Under the pieces are notes generated by a model. It did no database searches. It worked only from the letters and a program-made list of their open reading frames with translations, and was not told the DNA's origin. 64,000 nucleotides of DNA, taken from positions 4,283,501 through 4,347,500 of the forward strand of contig NC_090797.1 of assembly GCF_040054535.1 (NCBI RefSeq), given 5' to 3'. How positions within the stretch are numbered: position 1 is the stretch's first letter; the number at the start of each line of letters is the position of its first letter. The position numbers and the translations under genes are program-made. Positions 41,151 through 64,000 of the stretch are shown piece after piece. Origin of the DNA: Antennarius striatus. Lineage: Eukaryota > Chordata > Actinopteri > Lophiiformes > Antennariidae.

Positions 41151-43407
41151 AGGTAGCAATTACAGTGTGTCGACAGTCATACAGCCCATATTTATTTAAT
41201 CTGTCCATATATTGTATATTTACGACAAACGATTAATAAATATATAAAAGAAATAGAAGTAAACTTAATAAAAAGAAAAGGAACTGCTTTACCATAGTTT
41301 GTAAGAGGATATTTCAAATCTACATTCCTACAAGTCTATAAAGAAAGAAGATTTTCCTCATAATTTTCTCATAACGTAGACTTTTGACTTTTAAAACTTT
41401 GCAATTTTGGCACATTTTTTTTATTTTGATCTATTTCCAATTCACTTTCCTGGTAGAAGTGGAATTCCATAATCTACACTCAAAAAGTATGGTATTATGC
41501 CAAATTAAGAGTGGATTGTTTTATGTTATCACAGAAGTCAGATAGTTGATTATGGTTTCAGGTCAATGAAACACTGAAACACAATATATATTTTTTTTCC
41601 CTGGAAAAGTACACAAATGGTTTTGCATAGTGTTCACATGATTGGCCTCATGTGCTTTAACACTGTGGTATGGATCTCAGACAGGACAGCAACTCTGAAT
41701 TCAGAAAATAAAACCGTCTGATGATGGTGCAGATTAGTTATTTGTTATGCTTAGTCTACTCCAACATCTGAAAATTAATTCACAATTCAACAATAAAAAT
41801 TTCCAGCAAAATATTATAAACTGTCTTGAAATGTCTTCATGGATTTAACAAATTGGGATGATAAATATTCAAACTATTTTAAGTATTTTATGTCAGAAAA
41901 CTTTGTACTAAGAGCATGAAAGCTCAGCTATTGATGAAATTCAAGTTTTAGTCAATGAAAACTAGATAAAATTTAATGGACCTGACTTTAATTTCATATA
42001 CTTTTCTGGTTATTGAAGCTTTTTTTGAATAGGAACTGGTTACTGATTTTTAGATGTGCAGGGCCAGAAATGTATCACTCACACTCCCAACAGATCACAG
42101 GCTGACAGCAAATCCAGTAGAAAAATCATATAGATCATTTTATTCGTGAATTACACATTGTGGCTTTAGTTAACCACTCTGTGACATGGATACAAGTCAA
42201 TTGAAACGAGACAGGTGAATGATATTCATTCTGACGATATCAGTAAGAAGGAACATAGTATGTTCATGAACTGGTTAATTCGGAGGAAAATTTGTCATGA
42301 AAGAATTGCTGATGAGTGATGATATAGAAATCTAATAGAAAAAACTAAAGGACACCCACAGCACAAAATATAGAACAATGAATTACTGAAGAGCAAAATA
42401 TGAAATGCAAGCGAGACCAGAAATACCCTGTTCAGTTTTACACTGTTTATGCACTGTTTGTACTGAGATGACACTTCCAGGATGAGATTAGTACACAGCA
42501 ACAGCTGAATGTTTTTTTCACAAATGACTTTCCTGTTTTGAGTTCGTTTTGATGTGTTTTTTGTTCCACATAATTACTATATATATATATATGTATATAT
42601 ATGTATATATGTATGTATATATATATATATTTTTAAAATTTTTTTAAATTAACTCCATACAGTATGCAAGTATGCACAGACATAAAGGACAAAGCTGATA
42701 AAGACAGAAAGGCAGACATTATTTAAAAGTTATGTCAGAGAAAGAAAACATTTGGATACATTCCATTAAAAAAAGGACCTGGAGGAATTCTGCATTTATA
42801 TATCAAAGTGAATTTCATGTAAGTCCAGTGTGGGTTGTTTCTTGGCACTGACCCATTGAGATTTACAGAAGATCTGGAGAAATTTACATTGCAAACAATT
42901 TACTGTATAAAATATGACCTCTGGCAGCTACACTGATATTACACAACAATATTTACCATATACAGCAATAATGTAGCCCTTCTCCTCCTTGGATTCTGTA
43001 TGATGGAGCCTTCATGATGTGCATGCCTGCAGCTGCATATATAACATACGTGCAAGTCTTTCTTGAAGCTTATGTTGTTTCTTTTCACCCATGGCTTCAA
43101 TGCACTACTTGCACATTTAGTCTCTTTTCAGTTTGAGACGCAAGGGTTTTGTATGAGAGCATAACTAACATAATTCATGACGATAGCAGATGTTGTTTCC
43201 TGTTCTCAGTTCAGAAGCCGTCATTTTTTAAATACTCTCATTAAAAGTCTGTTATTTTTAACACTAAATTTTATGGTTGCTGTGAGCGAAAAGTGAAGAC
43301 TTAATTTTCTTCCAAAAAAATCCACTTGAGGTGTCCAGCATCAAAAAACATGCCTTTATTCATTCATTTCCTTTTTGGAACGAACAAAACAGCTATGTCA
43401 TCCATCA
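41151..43407. other. Spacer between cpsf6 promoter and cacna2d4 stop, includes cacna2d4 3' UTR
   Basis: No coding exon seen. It is AT-rich, and the part nearest 43407 must contain the 3' UTR of cacna2d4. An AATAAA on the minus strand lies about 45 bases beyond the stop (complement of about 43355-43360), and others follow further on. An AT-dinucleotide tract lies at 42578-42630. Confidence 0.5.
42578..42630. repeat. (TA)n tract with TG interruptions
   Basis: About 53 bases of alternating TA with ATGTAT interruptions. Confidence 0.9.
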
Positions 43408-54253
<10,846 letters not shown>

Positions 54254-55092
54254 CTGCAGAGAGAGAAGGAGAGGGGGATCAAACAGTAAAATAAACCTGA
54301 TACTTGATATTTCTAGTAGAGGATGTGTTTTATATATATTGTGAACACACAGAATCTGGATACTACAGAAAAACTCTTTTGTTAAGCCAACAGATCTTCA
54401 CGCTCATCCTCTGAAACCAGCCAGTCACCACAGACGGACCACAGAAGTCCCTTTGTTCACTGGTGTCAATGGTCTCAGCAGAGTCATTAGTCACCGCCGC
54501 CACCAGTGATTGTACTCTTCTTCATCAGGCTAAATGTCCCTCATTAAGACACCAAAGAGTGCCAAAGACCTTCTGAGAGACTAACTGCCACAAATCATTT
54601 GATATAATAGGAAATTATTCTATTTACTCCATTCAGCTCCACCTATTTACCAGTGTACGTTAATCTTTTTTCTATGATCCATTAGCATTCCAGGTTTCTC
54701 TGTCTTGGCTCACAGGCTGGAAGAGGACCTGTAGTACAGATCAGCTCTGCCGTCGCAGCTCAACTTACAGTGTGAAAATCCTTTTTCAGTAACTGGCCTT
54801 TTGAGCTTCAGTACCGCTGTGTGAAGCGGCTATTGTTAGATGGCCTGTGTGTGTCTGTGCATGTGTCTGACCTCTGCCAACAACATAGCAGTCCCAGTCA
54901 CAAAACATTAAGCCAAGAATGAATGTGTGTTAGGTTGTTTCACATATGCACACAAAGTGCAGAGTAACTTCTTGTGTTGGCTTGGGGCTGTACGTCCATC
55001 AGCTTTTTATACTTCATGGTAATGCAGAAAAGAACTGTAATTGCATGAGTTCTCAGTGCACACATACTGTACGCACCCACACACAACAAATA

Positions 55093-55119
55093 CGCACACA
55101 CACACACACACACACACAC
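55093..55119. repeat. (CA)n tract
   Basis: About 13 CA units. Confidence 0.9.
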
Positions 55120-56585
55120 TGTGAGGGAAGATATGACACTTTATATTAGCGTCAAAGAAAAGACTCAGCGTTTTCCTCCCAGCACGCTTTGTGCAAACCA
55201 CACAGGGAAAGCCTCCGCGTTGCTCACAATACACAAGACACGTACAAACACATGTCAACACACAACCCCACCTCCCCTCACACGTCCTCCCTCATATAGA
55301 TGGATAGACAACGCGCACAATTACACAACTCCACACACAAGTGCATCATCATGTACGGCACTAAATACACCCAGCAGAATAATTATTTTAATGGAGTCAG
55401 ATGGCCGAGAGGTTTTATCACGAGGGAGAGCAGATTGTGGAGTAGGTGATTTAAGGTGTGCTTAGGAGGTTAAACCAGAGCAGAGCGAAAGGCTCTTGTT
55501 TTGTTAGCTGAGCAGTAAGAAAGATAATGCCATTTCCTCATCACTGCAAACCCTATATAGAACTTCACATCACTGCTAAGGATGCTGTGATGTGAAGTTT
55601 TCCTTTCATATAGTGTGAAAGTGGATGCGACCACTTTCTTGTGAGGCAGCACAATGCCAGTAATGTTGTGGTGCTAGTTGGCAGCCTGACTGCAAAAAGT
55701 GCATTATATAAGTTAAATTTATATAACACAAATTAATTCTTATAGTGATTGTGTAACTAAATAAAGGATCTGGTTGCAATACAGGAATTTGTCTTGCAAT
55801 ACAAGCCCAAACAATTTTCATTATTGTAGAAAAAAGTAAAACATAGAAATATTACATCATGACATGGGACATTATTTTAAATTCTCCTTGAAACCCTCTG
55901 TTGATTTAGCAGTGCAGTGCAAAGTAATGTTTTTTAAATGAGTTTTATTTTGAGTTATGATTTTCCCTGACAGTCAACTCCAATATCAGAAAATCAAGAT
56001 CAACTTTTAGTTAAAACCAACAATAAGACTTTGAAAATGCTCATATAATGAAAAGTCGTGTTTTATCTGAGCCCAAAGCAACGTTCTGAAAAGTTCACTT
56101 AATAATGCTTGTAAAACTGCTATTAGGTGATGAATTATGGATGCATGTGTGTTTGGTTTGTGAGTCATGGATTCCATTTAATCCTCTGAAAATCAGCCAT
56201 GATTCAAAATCGTGACTGTAATCAGCCTGTAATCAGTCGTGCACACAGACATGTTTGTTCAGCTGATTGGGGAGCTGTTTGTCTGTTCGGACGCCTCTAG
56301 GACAGCCATTCAAAAATGACAAAGTATTAAAATCTGCAGTTTTCTGGGCGGCCAGAGGTCTGAGCTGCTGTCAGGACTATATTGTGAATAAGTAGAGATT
56401 CATGTAATCAGGCGTGAAGAAAAACACGTCTCTTTTCCACGTTGGTGCTCATGATTTAAGTTATCTCTCTCCACCATAATCTCACATGAAGTGTTGGAAG
56501 GCCATTATGGAGGGCAGCAGTAATCTGACTTCTTTCTCTCTCTGAGTTGGGGGCCAAATCTAATTAAAACCATTGCACAGATCCC

Positions 56586-56792
56586 TATGTGTGTGTGTTT
56601 GTATGTGTGTGTGCGTGTGTGTGTGCATGAGTGTGAATGGCAGTAAACGTTTTTTTCTGCAATGTGTGCACAGCCTGCATGCAGTGCTTGTATGTTTAGT
56701 TCGAATATTCAAGTATGTGTTTATATGTGTGCAATTGTATGTGTGTGCGTGCGTGCGCCCTTGTGTGTGTGTGTGCAGCTGTGTGTGTGTGT
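56586..56792. repeat. Interrupted TG-rich region
   Basis: Two interrupted TG tracts (about 56586-56632 and 56735-56792) separated by unique sequence, with GC and CA interruptions suggesting an old microsatellite. Confidence 0.75.
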
Positions 56793-59700
56793 TCACCTGA
56801 GCCTGATTGCTTGTGAGACCGTATCTTTCACCTCACAGTTGGATTCACAATTAGCGTGAGCTGCCAATCACGGTGAAGTGCACTTTCAACAGGAAACAAA
56901 TTAACGAAGAAATAAATTTGAAAAAAGATACACAGAACCAGAGGATGGAGTTAATGGTTTTTATGCCAATGAGATAGAGGGAAGAGGGATGAAAACAGTG
57001 AAAATGAAAGGATAAAGGTGAACGAGTAAATGGATTACAGGCCGACAGAAACAAACTATTTGGAGGATGTGAAAAAAAAAGACTGACAAGCCACTGTAAA
57101 AAGATGCGCAAATGCACACATTTTTAAAAAAAACTTTCCTGATAGTCCTGAGAAGAAGAAAAAATCATTACAAGTTGTGATGCATCCTTTCTTTTACTCA
57201 ATTACACTAAAATAATTGTATTTCCCAAAACATGCTTATAAAACTTTGGTCTTCATTACCTCCATCTGTTATTTTGCACGCTTCCATCAACCATAACCAT
57301 TTTCCTCCAATTTTTTTTTTTTTCTTGTGGGGTACAGGAATGCAGCGCTTCGTGATGAAGAAAACACATCCAGCAATTATTAATGACAATATACTCGAGG
57401 AACCGGAGCTGAATGGTCCTGCCTCAAAACCATAATTGAACAGACAGAAGGGGGAAGGTGATGAACATGCTGGCCTTTTGCTAAATGGAGCAGCAGAGTG
57501 TCAAGTGTCTGACAGACTGTGGAGAAAGAGAGGAGAAGGGATGAGAGCGGAAGAGAAGAAAGAGCCTATATTATAAGAGCGTATGTAGAGGGTTCTCTGC
57601 AAAACCCCGGAGTAAAGGCAGCACTGAATATAAGGACAATGGTGGTGGCCAGAACATTTTTATTTCTTTTCTGCTTGTTTTAATCAAATGCACGCTCAAA
57701 CACCCATGGGGTGGACCATGGAGTCACAAATACTCAGAGGTAAAGGTCATCACCAGAACACAGACTCTGCACTCTACATTAATTAAATATAGCAATCAGT
57801 TAGAAAGTATAAGTGCAAATTAGATAGACATGCTCTGGAAATAAAACATCATAAAAAAGATTATCGGGTGCTCTCTTGGAAATGTCATTGTTTTCTCTCG
57901 CTGTTTTCATCAACAAATCCATCAGTGTGATGGAACAGTGTGAGAGGCGGCTCCAAACCTTTGTTGCTACCACATCTTTCCTGTCACGCTTTACATCCAC
58001 CCTTTTTTCATAACTGATTTTTTGACCACCTCAAAACAAAATCCACCCCTCAATCTAATGTTTTGTGATTGAGTCACTTGCCCCGTGCCCAGAAATAAAA
58101 GCAACTTAAAAATGATTGACAGAATTTAAGCTCAGTACTGAAAAGTGCAATTAACAAATGGATATTGCGAATTTCGGTGCGATGAAAGAATAATGCGGGA
58201 ACACAACAAAATTCCTGTGTATCTGTTCAGGATATTGAATTTCCTATAAGTAGTTTAGACTACATTAAGACCATTTGACCAAGGGTTTCATTTTTGACTC
58301 TTAAATAAATAATTTTTAAAATTATGTAACGAACAGTGTATGGTTCCAGAAGACAGAACGCAGGCAAAATAATAAAATTTGGACCTCTATGAAGTCAACA
58401 TCATGGATTCTGTCTTCCGTCATGTTTCTTGTGTTTAGTGAATCACAAAATTGTAATAGCAGCTTTAAAGTTTATATTTTTATTTAGAAATTTGTATTTG
58501 AAACATGTTACATATATGATGCACACTGTATCTATTTCATAAAGTTGATATATTTAATATTATACAATAAACACCAAAATACTGTTTGTGTTTCCTAAAA
58601 GCTGCATTCAGCAGAGCCTAAGGAGAAAGCATGACTTTCTGATGGAGATTATTCAATAAACTGATGTTGCCAGGCAACAAACACTGTTCCAGCCAGCAAA
58701 GGGGGTTATTGGAAAATTTGGCAGACTCCTCAGAGAGTGAAAAAGTTCAGCAACAGTTGATTACAATGATCAGTTTGAAAAGAAACCCCTGACATTAGAA
58801 AACTCTCAGAAACACAAGTATTTCCACACAGACTGCCGTGCATGCAGGCGACTAACGCATCTGCAGAGAAAAATATAAAAAGGTTCACTCAGATAACTCT
58901 AAAACTTATAAACACAAAGGTTAGACATAACAAAGCACAAACACAAACATGCACACACTCACAGGGAAGGAAATACACTTACACAACCAAACAGGCACAA
59001 AGGGATCACACAAACGCTAAGACATCAAAATGACCTTAATCGATTTAAGCACAGCAACTGATAAATAATTGAATGCAACTTCTGACCTTTGACATTTTTA
59101 GCTACAATTACTGGTGTAAAGTCAAACAAGGAGGTACCAGGAGAACGCAGTCACACACCTGCTGAAGCTCGCTAACCTCAGAGGAGTCGCCAGAGGCTGC
59201 TATGACATCACGTTACCAAAGCAACAGGCAGAGAGCTGGGATTGGACAAAAACGGATGATGACTCAACTTCTCTCCCTCATCCTCCTTTCTTCTGTCTCA
59301 CCCTAACCTCTCTCTGTCTCACATTAACATGCACAACTTTTTTAGACATGGAGGATGCAGACAAAGACACGAGCAGAGGCAATTTTATAGATTTATCAAG
59401 CAATCTGATGAAAATGGTGCAGAATACACACACTGAATAGGACAGAAAAATTCATCCTGACTATCAGTCGACCACTGGAACAAGTAGCAAATTATATTTT
59501 ACAAGTATATAACAGAAAGGTCAAATGTTAAATGAATAATCTGCTTCTTTCGAATGTAAAAACATGCCATCATCTTTTCGTGTGCATGTGTGGGCACGTT
59601 TAAAATCAGCAGAGCCTACCTTAAGTTAACCTAGTTCCACAACCTTCTTTAGCAGGACTGTAAGAGGCACACTCGCTAAATCATTCATAGTACAGAGACA

Positions 59701-61420
59701 GGGAGAAACATGTTCCTGTGTGTGACAGACAGCAAAGAGTGAAGGCAAACCAGCATGCTTGTTCTTTTTTCCTCCATGTTTACATTGCACTTAGCGCTTG
59801 CAGGGCTATTTTGTCGCACGTTAAATAGGAATTAAAGTGGGAACACTTTGAGAAACTAATTTGGTGTAAAATTCAATTACCTTCTCAATCTTTTTTTAAT
59901 GTGAAAGGAGATCAACATGGTGCAGGGTGTGTTTCATCAACTCACTAATTCAATCTCACTGCCATAACTTGAGGGGTTGGAATTTTAAAGGAGTAGCTAT
60001 ACATTTTTTGTATCACATGTGTTTCCATATGATTTTTAAAGGAGTTGGCAAGACAATTAAAATGAAACTGAATGTGTTAACCTTTAAAAATAATTAACCC
60101 TTTCACACAAATTCAGCCGGGGGCAAAAACCCCCCAAAAACCTGGGTATGGGTGAAATGCAAATGAATCAGCGTGAAAGGCCTTAAAGGCTCAGTAATTT
60201 CAGATAAGCTGAACTGAATGTCAAATTTTCATTCTCCTTTTAGCTTTGGTTTGGTCTCCTCACCTACTCCTAAGGGAAATTACCTGCTTCTTTAGCTGCT
60301 GGAAGTTCTGTTAAAAGGCAGCTGCTGTTAAATATTTATCTAAAGCTTTATTTTCCACTTGATAAAGCTGACAAAATCTGTGAGAGCTGAACAGTTAACG
60401 GCTAAGATATGGGCGGTGGAACAGATGCAATGAGCTGAAACATCCTATAAAAGTGCTGTGAAGCTGAGGGTAACTGCAGAGTCAGATGCTAATTATCTGT
60501 GGGGTTTGTCAAAGCCAGTAACTGCTCTCACGTCACACATCATTTCTTCCATTGTCAGTAGATAAATATTGATTGGTGTTTCTTCAGGAACTTGACAGTG
60601 ATTAAGTGCTTTTTTGGAGGGAGGCAGCTCTGTGGCTTTTGTCTTTATTCATTATCCCTATTTCTTTGAGCAAGCAAATAGTTAGATTTTTGAAACGCTA
60701 AAGTGAAAAGTGAAACACAAACATTTCTCACCCGCTTTCCCCCATTTTCTTTTATCTATTTACACAATTCTTCCTTCCTGTTACCTCTCTCCACTCCTGT
60801 TTCCATCTCTCTAAAATGACAGACGGCGCTTTCCCGCCTCTCCTCTTTTTTTTTTGCTATCAATTATCTTTTTTTTTCTCTTCTTTTGACCTTTTATCGC
60901 TCGTCTCTGTCTGCCTCCTTCATTTTACTCTCCATTTCACCCTCCATTATTCCCTCCCTACCAAAACACTTTCATACTTTCCACTTTCCTCTCATTTCCA
61001 CCGTTCTCGTCTCCCGCCGAATCCACGTCGCTCTGTCGCTCTCCCCTTTTTTTGTCCCCTCGAGGAAATCCCTCCCTACCATCTGTCTGGCTGTGATGAA
61101 TTCAGAGCCTTTCAGAACAAATCAACTTGGCCAAATTAATGGCTCTCCACGGGGGGATGAACTTTGCGTGTGAATTTGTGTGTGTGAGAGTGTTCGTGTG
61201 TGAGACTGAGCGCGTGCACCTAAAACGCTTCATAATCCTTAACTGTACGACTTAATTTAGCAACAAAGAGCGTGTTACAAGGAAATACAACAGCTGAGGA
61301 TGCACATAGGGAGCTTGTTTAATAACTGGAAGTTAAAACCACTGATGGATCCAAACAGATGTTTGTTTGACTGAAACACAAATTTCCTTTTCAGCTATTT
61401 CAATATACAGTATCTGTATA

Positions 61421-61550
61421 TATCCATCCATCCATCCATCCATCCATCCATCCATCCATCCATCCCTCTCATCTGCAGCTGTTTATCCACCTTTCAGGTA
61501 ACACGTCTGTTGCTTATACGCCAACAGGCGAGGTACACCCCAGGTAAGAT
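61421..61550. repeat. (ATCC)n microsatellite with attached interspersed repeat
   Basis: About eleven ATCC units (61421-61464) are followed by GCTGTTTATCCACCTTTC and GGCGAGGTACACCCCAGG, words typical of a common fish repeat whose 5' end is a CCAT/ATCC tract. Confidence 0.8.
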
Positions 61551-62314
61551 GCCAACTTATCAATCAATATGAATAGCATTAGCATAAGCATTTTACTAAT
61601 TTTTAAGCAACAATCGTGATCAGTGTGATGATCAGGTCATGATTTACCTGTAGGTGAATTACTGATTACTGCATGTACAGGAAGTACTGTGTTATAGATT
61701 CTGGATGATTCCCATTCTGATGTATTTCCTTTTGAAACAAGATGTCCAGGAGGTAAATCAAAGCGAGGAAAACTAATAAAGCTATGGGTTACATGAAAGG
61801 AAGTAAGATTCGATACGAAAGGCAAGTGGGAAAAAAATGCATATTTAAAAAGAGACAGCTGTGAGTAGCACAGCATGTGGTCACCAGTGATGTGCCTTTA
61901 AGTAGAAAGCAGCATCTATATAAGAATTTAAAGGATGCTTATAATTGGCTTTTTCAAGTAGTCCCCTGAAACTATTTATGTATTAAAATATTTTATGAAT
62001 CTGGTCCAATTTAATTGTCATTTCTTGTACTTTTATTGGAATAAAATACTTTGCAAAAGTGTTTCTTGAGAGTAAAGCTGGAAAACAAGAATACCTGACA
62101 TACATCACAAGAACACAAAGGCAAAAGCAATAGGAATACAATACTCTATTAAACCATGATTGATTTCTAATGGACCTGGTCTTTATTGACCGAAGTGCCA
62201 TCAAACCGTCTGATCCTTATGAGTTTGATTCATGGATGATAGGAAACTCTGATATATGGGAACATGGGCAGCAGCGACCCATCGGATGGAGCTATAGATA
62301 CACAGCTCTGTCTT

Positions 62315-62318
<4 letters not shown>

Positions 62319-62396
<78 letters not shown>
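62319..62396. repeat. (TG)n microsatellite
   Basis: About 39 uninterrupted TG units. Confidence 0.97.
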
Positions 62397-62400
<4 letters not shown>

Positions 62401-64000
62401 TCTGCAGTGTGGGCGGGGTTAAGATGGATAGAGCCTCCAAATCACTTGCTCCATGCAGGAACTGGAATTGTAGTGCAAAACGTACCTGGCCAGACTTTGG
62501 TTAATACATAGACGTGAGCCAATTCGTCTTCACTGACACTCGCCCAATAGCACAGTAAATTACAGACGGAGAGGGGGATAGAGATGAGGGAAGAAGCAGA
62601 GGGAAGAGGAATGTTGGAGAATGGAAAATCAGTCACATTCATGTAGTTCGCAGAGCAACTTCTAACAAATGTGGCAGGGTGAACGCAAAGTCATACAGTA
62701 CATCATGAATATTAGAGTCAATGAACAGCAAGGAGTGCAGGGTCATCGTGCAGATCATATATATAAGACAATATTCCTGCAGCAAGGAAATGACCAATGC
62801 TCATCTGGAAGGGCTGGGTGAAATAGTCATGCAAAAAAGTTTTAAATTTTTTTTTTTTTTTTGCTTCTCACTACTGCCAGTCATCCTTTTTCTCCTACAA
62901 TATTGATGGAACAGAACCAGCGATAAAAATCTCCTTGGCAAAGGGTGGTGGCACTGGCAATTAATCCTCACGCCAAAGGCCTCTTTCTCAGCCACTAAAA
63001 CTGCCCTACATGTAGACACATCTCTAGGAGAACCAAATAAATGAAGCTCACCTTGTGCTCTTAGCTGATGTTCCAGTCTCATAGGAGCAGGAGGATGAGA
63101 CAGGATGGGATTGGTCACAGCCAGGCTGGCGTTAAATGCAGAGTTTAAATTTATGTAGAACGTCCCAAAGATTGTTCATGATTTACGTAATTTAACTTAA
63201 CATAAGTAATGGTAGCATTTTTTTTTTGCCCTTTTCAACCACTTATTTACAATCATGGCTTGATTATGGATACACCTGGAAAAACAAAATCCCATTGACT
63301 TCATAGCGCAGCAGGATTGGCCCACAGTGGTCCAAATGTAGTTTTTTCTGGTGGTGGTCTTTAGACACAACTTTTGTCATTTCTATATTCCATATACTGT
63401 ATGTCCTTGTGCTTGGCTCTAAATTTTCAGCATGACTGTGTTTTGTCCTGGTCAGCGACTTCTCCATTCTGAAGAGGAGGGGCAGGACTATTTAGAGTAG
63501 TAATTACCTCCTTAGGGATAATGCACATGCACAAACACATGTGTACACATAGAGCCACTCCTGTCAGTGTTGTAAAACAGGAGGTACAAAATGTTCTTTA
63601 GCACTAATAGACAACAAAATTAAACATTAATCTGGAACGGCATGTTGCATCCTCACTCCTTTCCAGCCAATCGTCTCATCTTTTCAAGACTACCATTGAA
63701 GAGTGTGTCCTATATAGCCAGCACTGGCAGCGGCTACTGGCAGCTTAAGCAGATTTTTGCTTGACAGGAAGTATATTCAAGACCAGTGAAGCCAGCGCCC
63801 ACAATGTACTTGAGTGGTTTTTTTTTTTAGGCAGCTGACCAGTTATTTAATTGACTTGTGCAACAGCCATAGAGATGATTAAAGACACTCAGGACAGGAA
63901 GAATTGTCCTAAAATCCATTTCATGAAGTATTAAAAGAGTTATATTGGTATTTTCTAGGATATAAATTCATTTTTCTTTTTTGGGTCATTCAAATCTATT

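Larger units (their letters stand above)
54254..64000. other. Probable cacna2d4 intronic sequence, no exon identified
   Basis: The exon at 54253 starts in the middle of a codon, so coding sequence continues upstream, but I could not find a preceding conserved alpha2delta exon in these 9.7 kb. ORFs are short or microsatellite-derived. LRTM2, which lies inside mammalian CACNA2D4, is not present here as any long leucine-rich ORF. Confidence 0.5.

Noticed and set aside
59155..59200. Minus-strand segment CCTCTGGCG...CTTCAGCAG before GTGTGTG as an exon
   Set aside because: The donor is weak and the translation does not match the expected alpha2delta sequence before AIGVQMTLE.
63052..63118. Minus-strand CACAAG/GTGAGC donor with an upstream pyrimidine stretch, as an earlier cacna2d4 exon
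   Set aside because: The donor is good, but neither open frame matches any alpha2delta block I can recall.

Overview
The window is vertebrate nuclear DNA, most likely from a teleost fish. Genes are split by short GT-AG introns, vertebrate proteins are recognisable, (CA/TG)n tracts are frequent, and the transposon remnants (Tc1-like, hAT, RTE-type LINE, tail of a fish-type LINE) are typical of fish. There are no operons, rRNAs, tRNAs or CRISPR arrays that I can see.

Layout: 1-8694 has no recognisable gene and holds one 438-bp mariner-type MITE. adipor2 (adiponectin receptor 2) lies on the + strand, with coding exons from about 8695 to 16390 and a 3' UTR to about 18.08 kb. The next 5 kb is a repeat-rich spacer in which a hAT element with a nested older element interrupts one copy of a diverged tandem duplication. 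yeats4 (GAS41) is on the - strand, complete in seven exons (25645 down to 23666). A short spacer with Tc1 and RTE debris follows. cpsf6 (CFIm68) is on the - strand, complete in ten coding exons (41050 down to 34865), with a long AT-rich downstream region (about 27.1-34.8 kb) that probably contains its 3' UTR. The last exons of cacna2d4 (voltage-gated calcium channel alpha2delta-4) lie on the - strand from 54253 down to 43408. From 54254 to 64000 I see no exon I can support; this is probably cacna2d4 intron.

The genes do not form one pathway: a membrane ceramidase-like receptor, an acyl-lysine reader, a 3'-end processing factor and a synaptic calcium-channel subunit. The order mixes two human chromosome 12 neighbourhoods: ADIPOR2 next to CACNA2D4 (12p13) and CPSF6 near YEATS4 (12q15).

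Most notable: (1) the penultimate cacna2d4 intron is a minor-spliceosome AT-AC intron, with a perfect U12-type donor and an AC acceptor joining two conserved exons in frame; retaining it would remove the GPI-anchor signal. (2) A 15-nt in-frame candidate microexon in cacna2d4 would add an N-glycosylation sequon. (3) The adipor2 5' coding exon has no in-frame ATG. (4) Two adjacent near-perfect hairpins lie in a cacna2d4 intron. (5) The hAT insertion has a related empty site preserved 0.9 kb away. All exon boundaries were read by eye from splice signals, frame and recalled homologues, not from transcripts.
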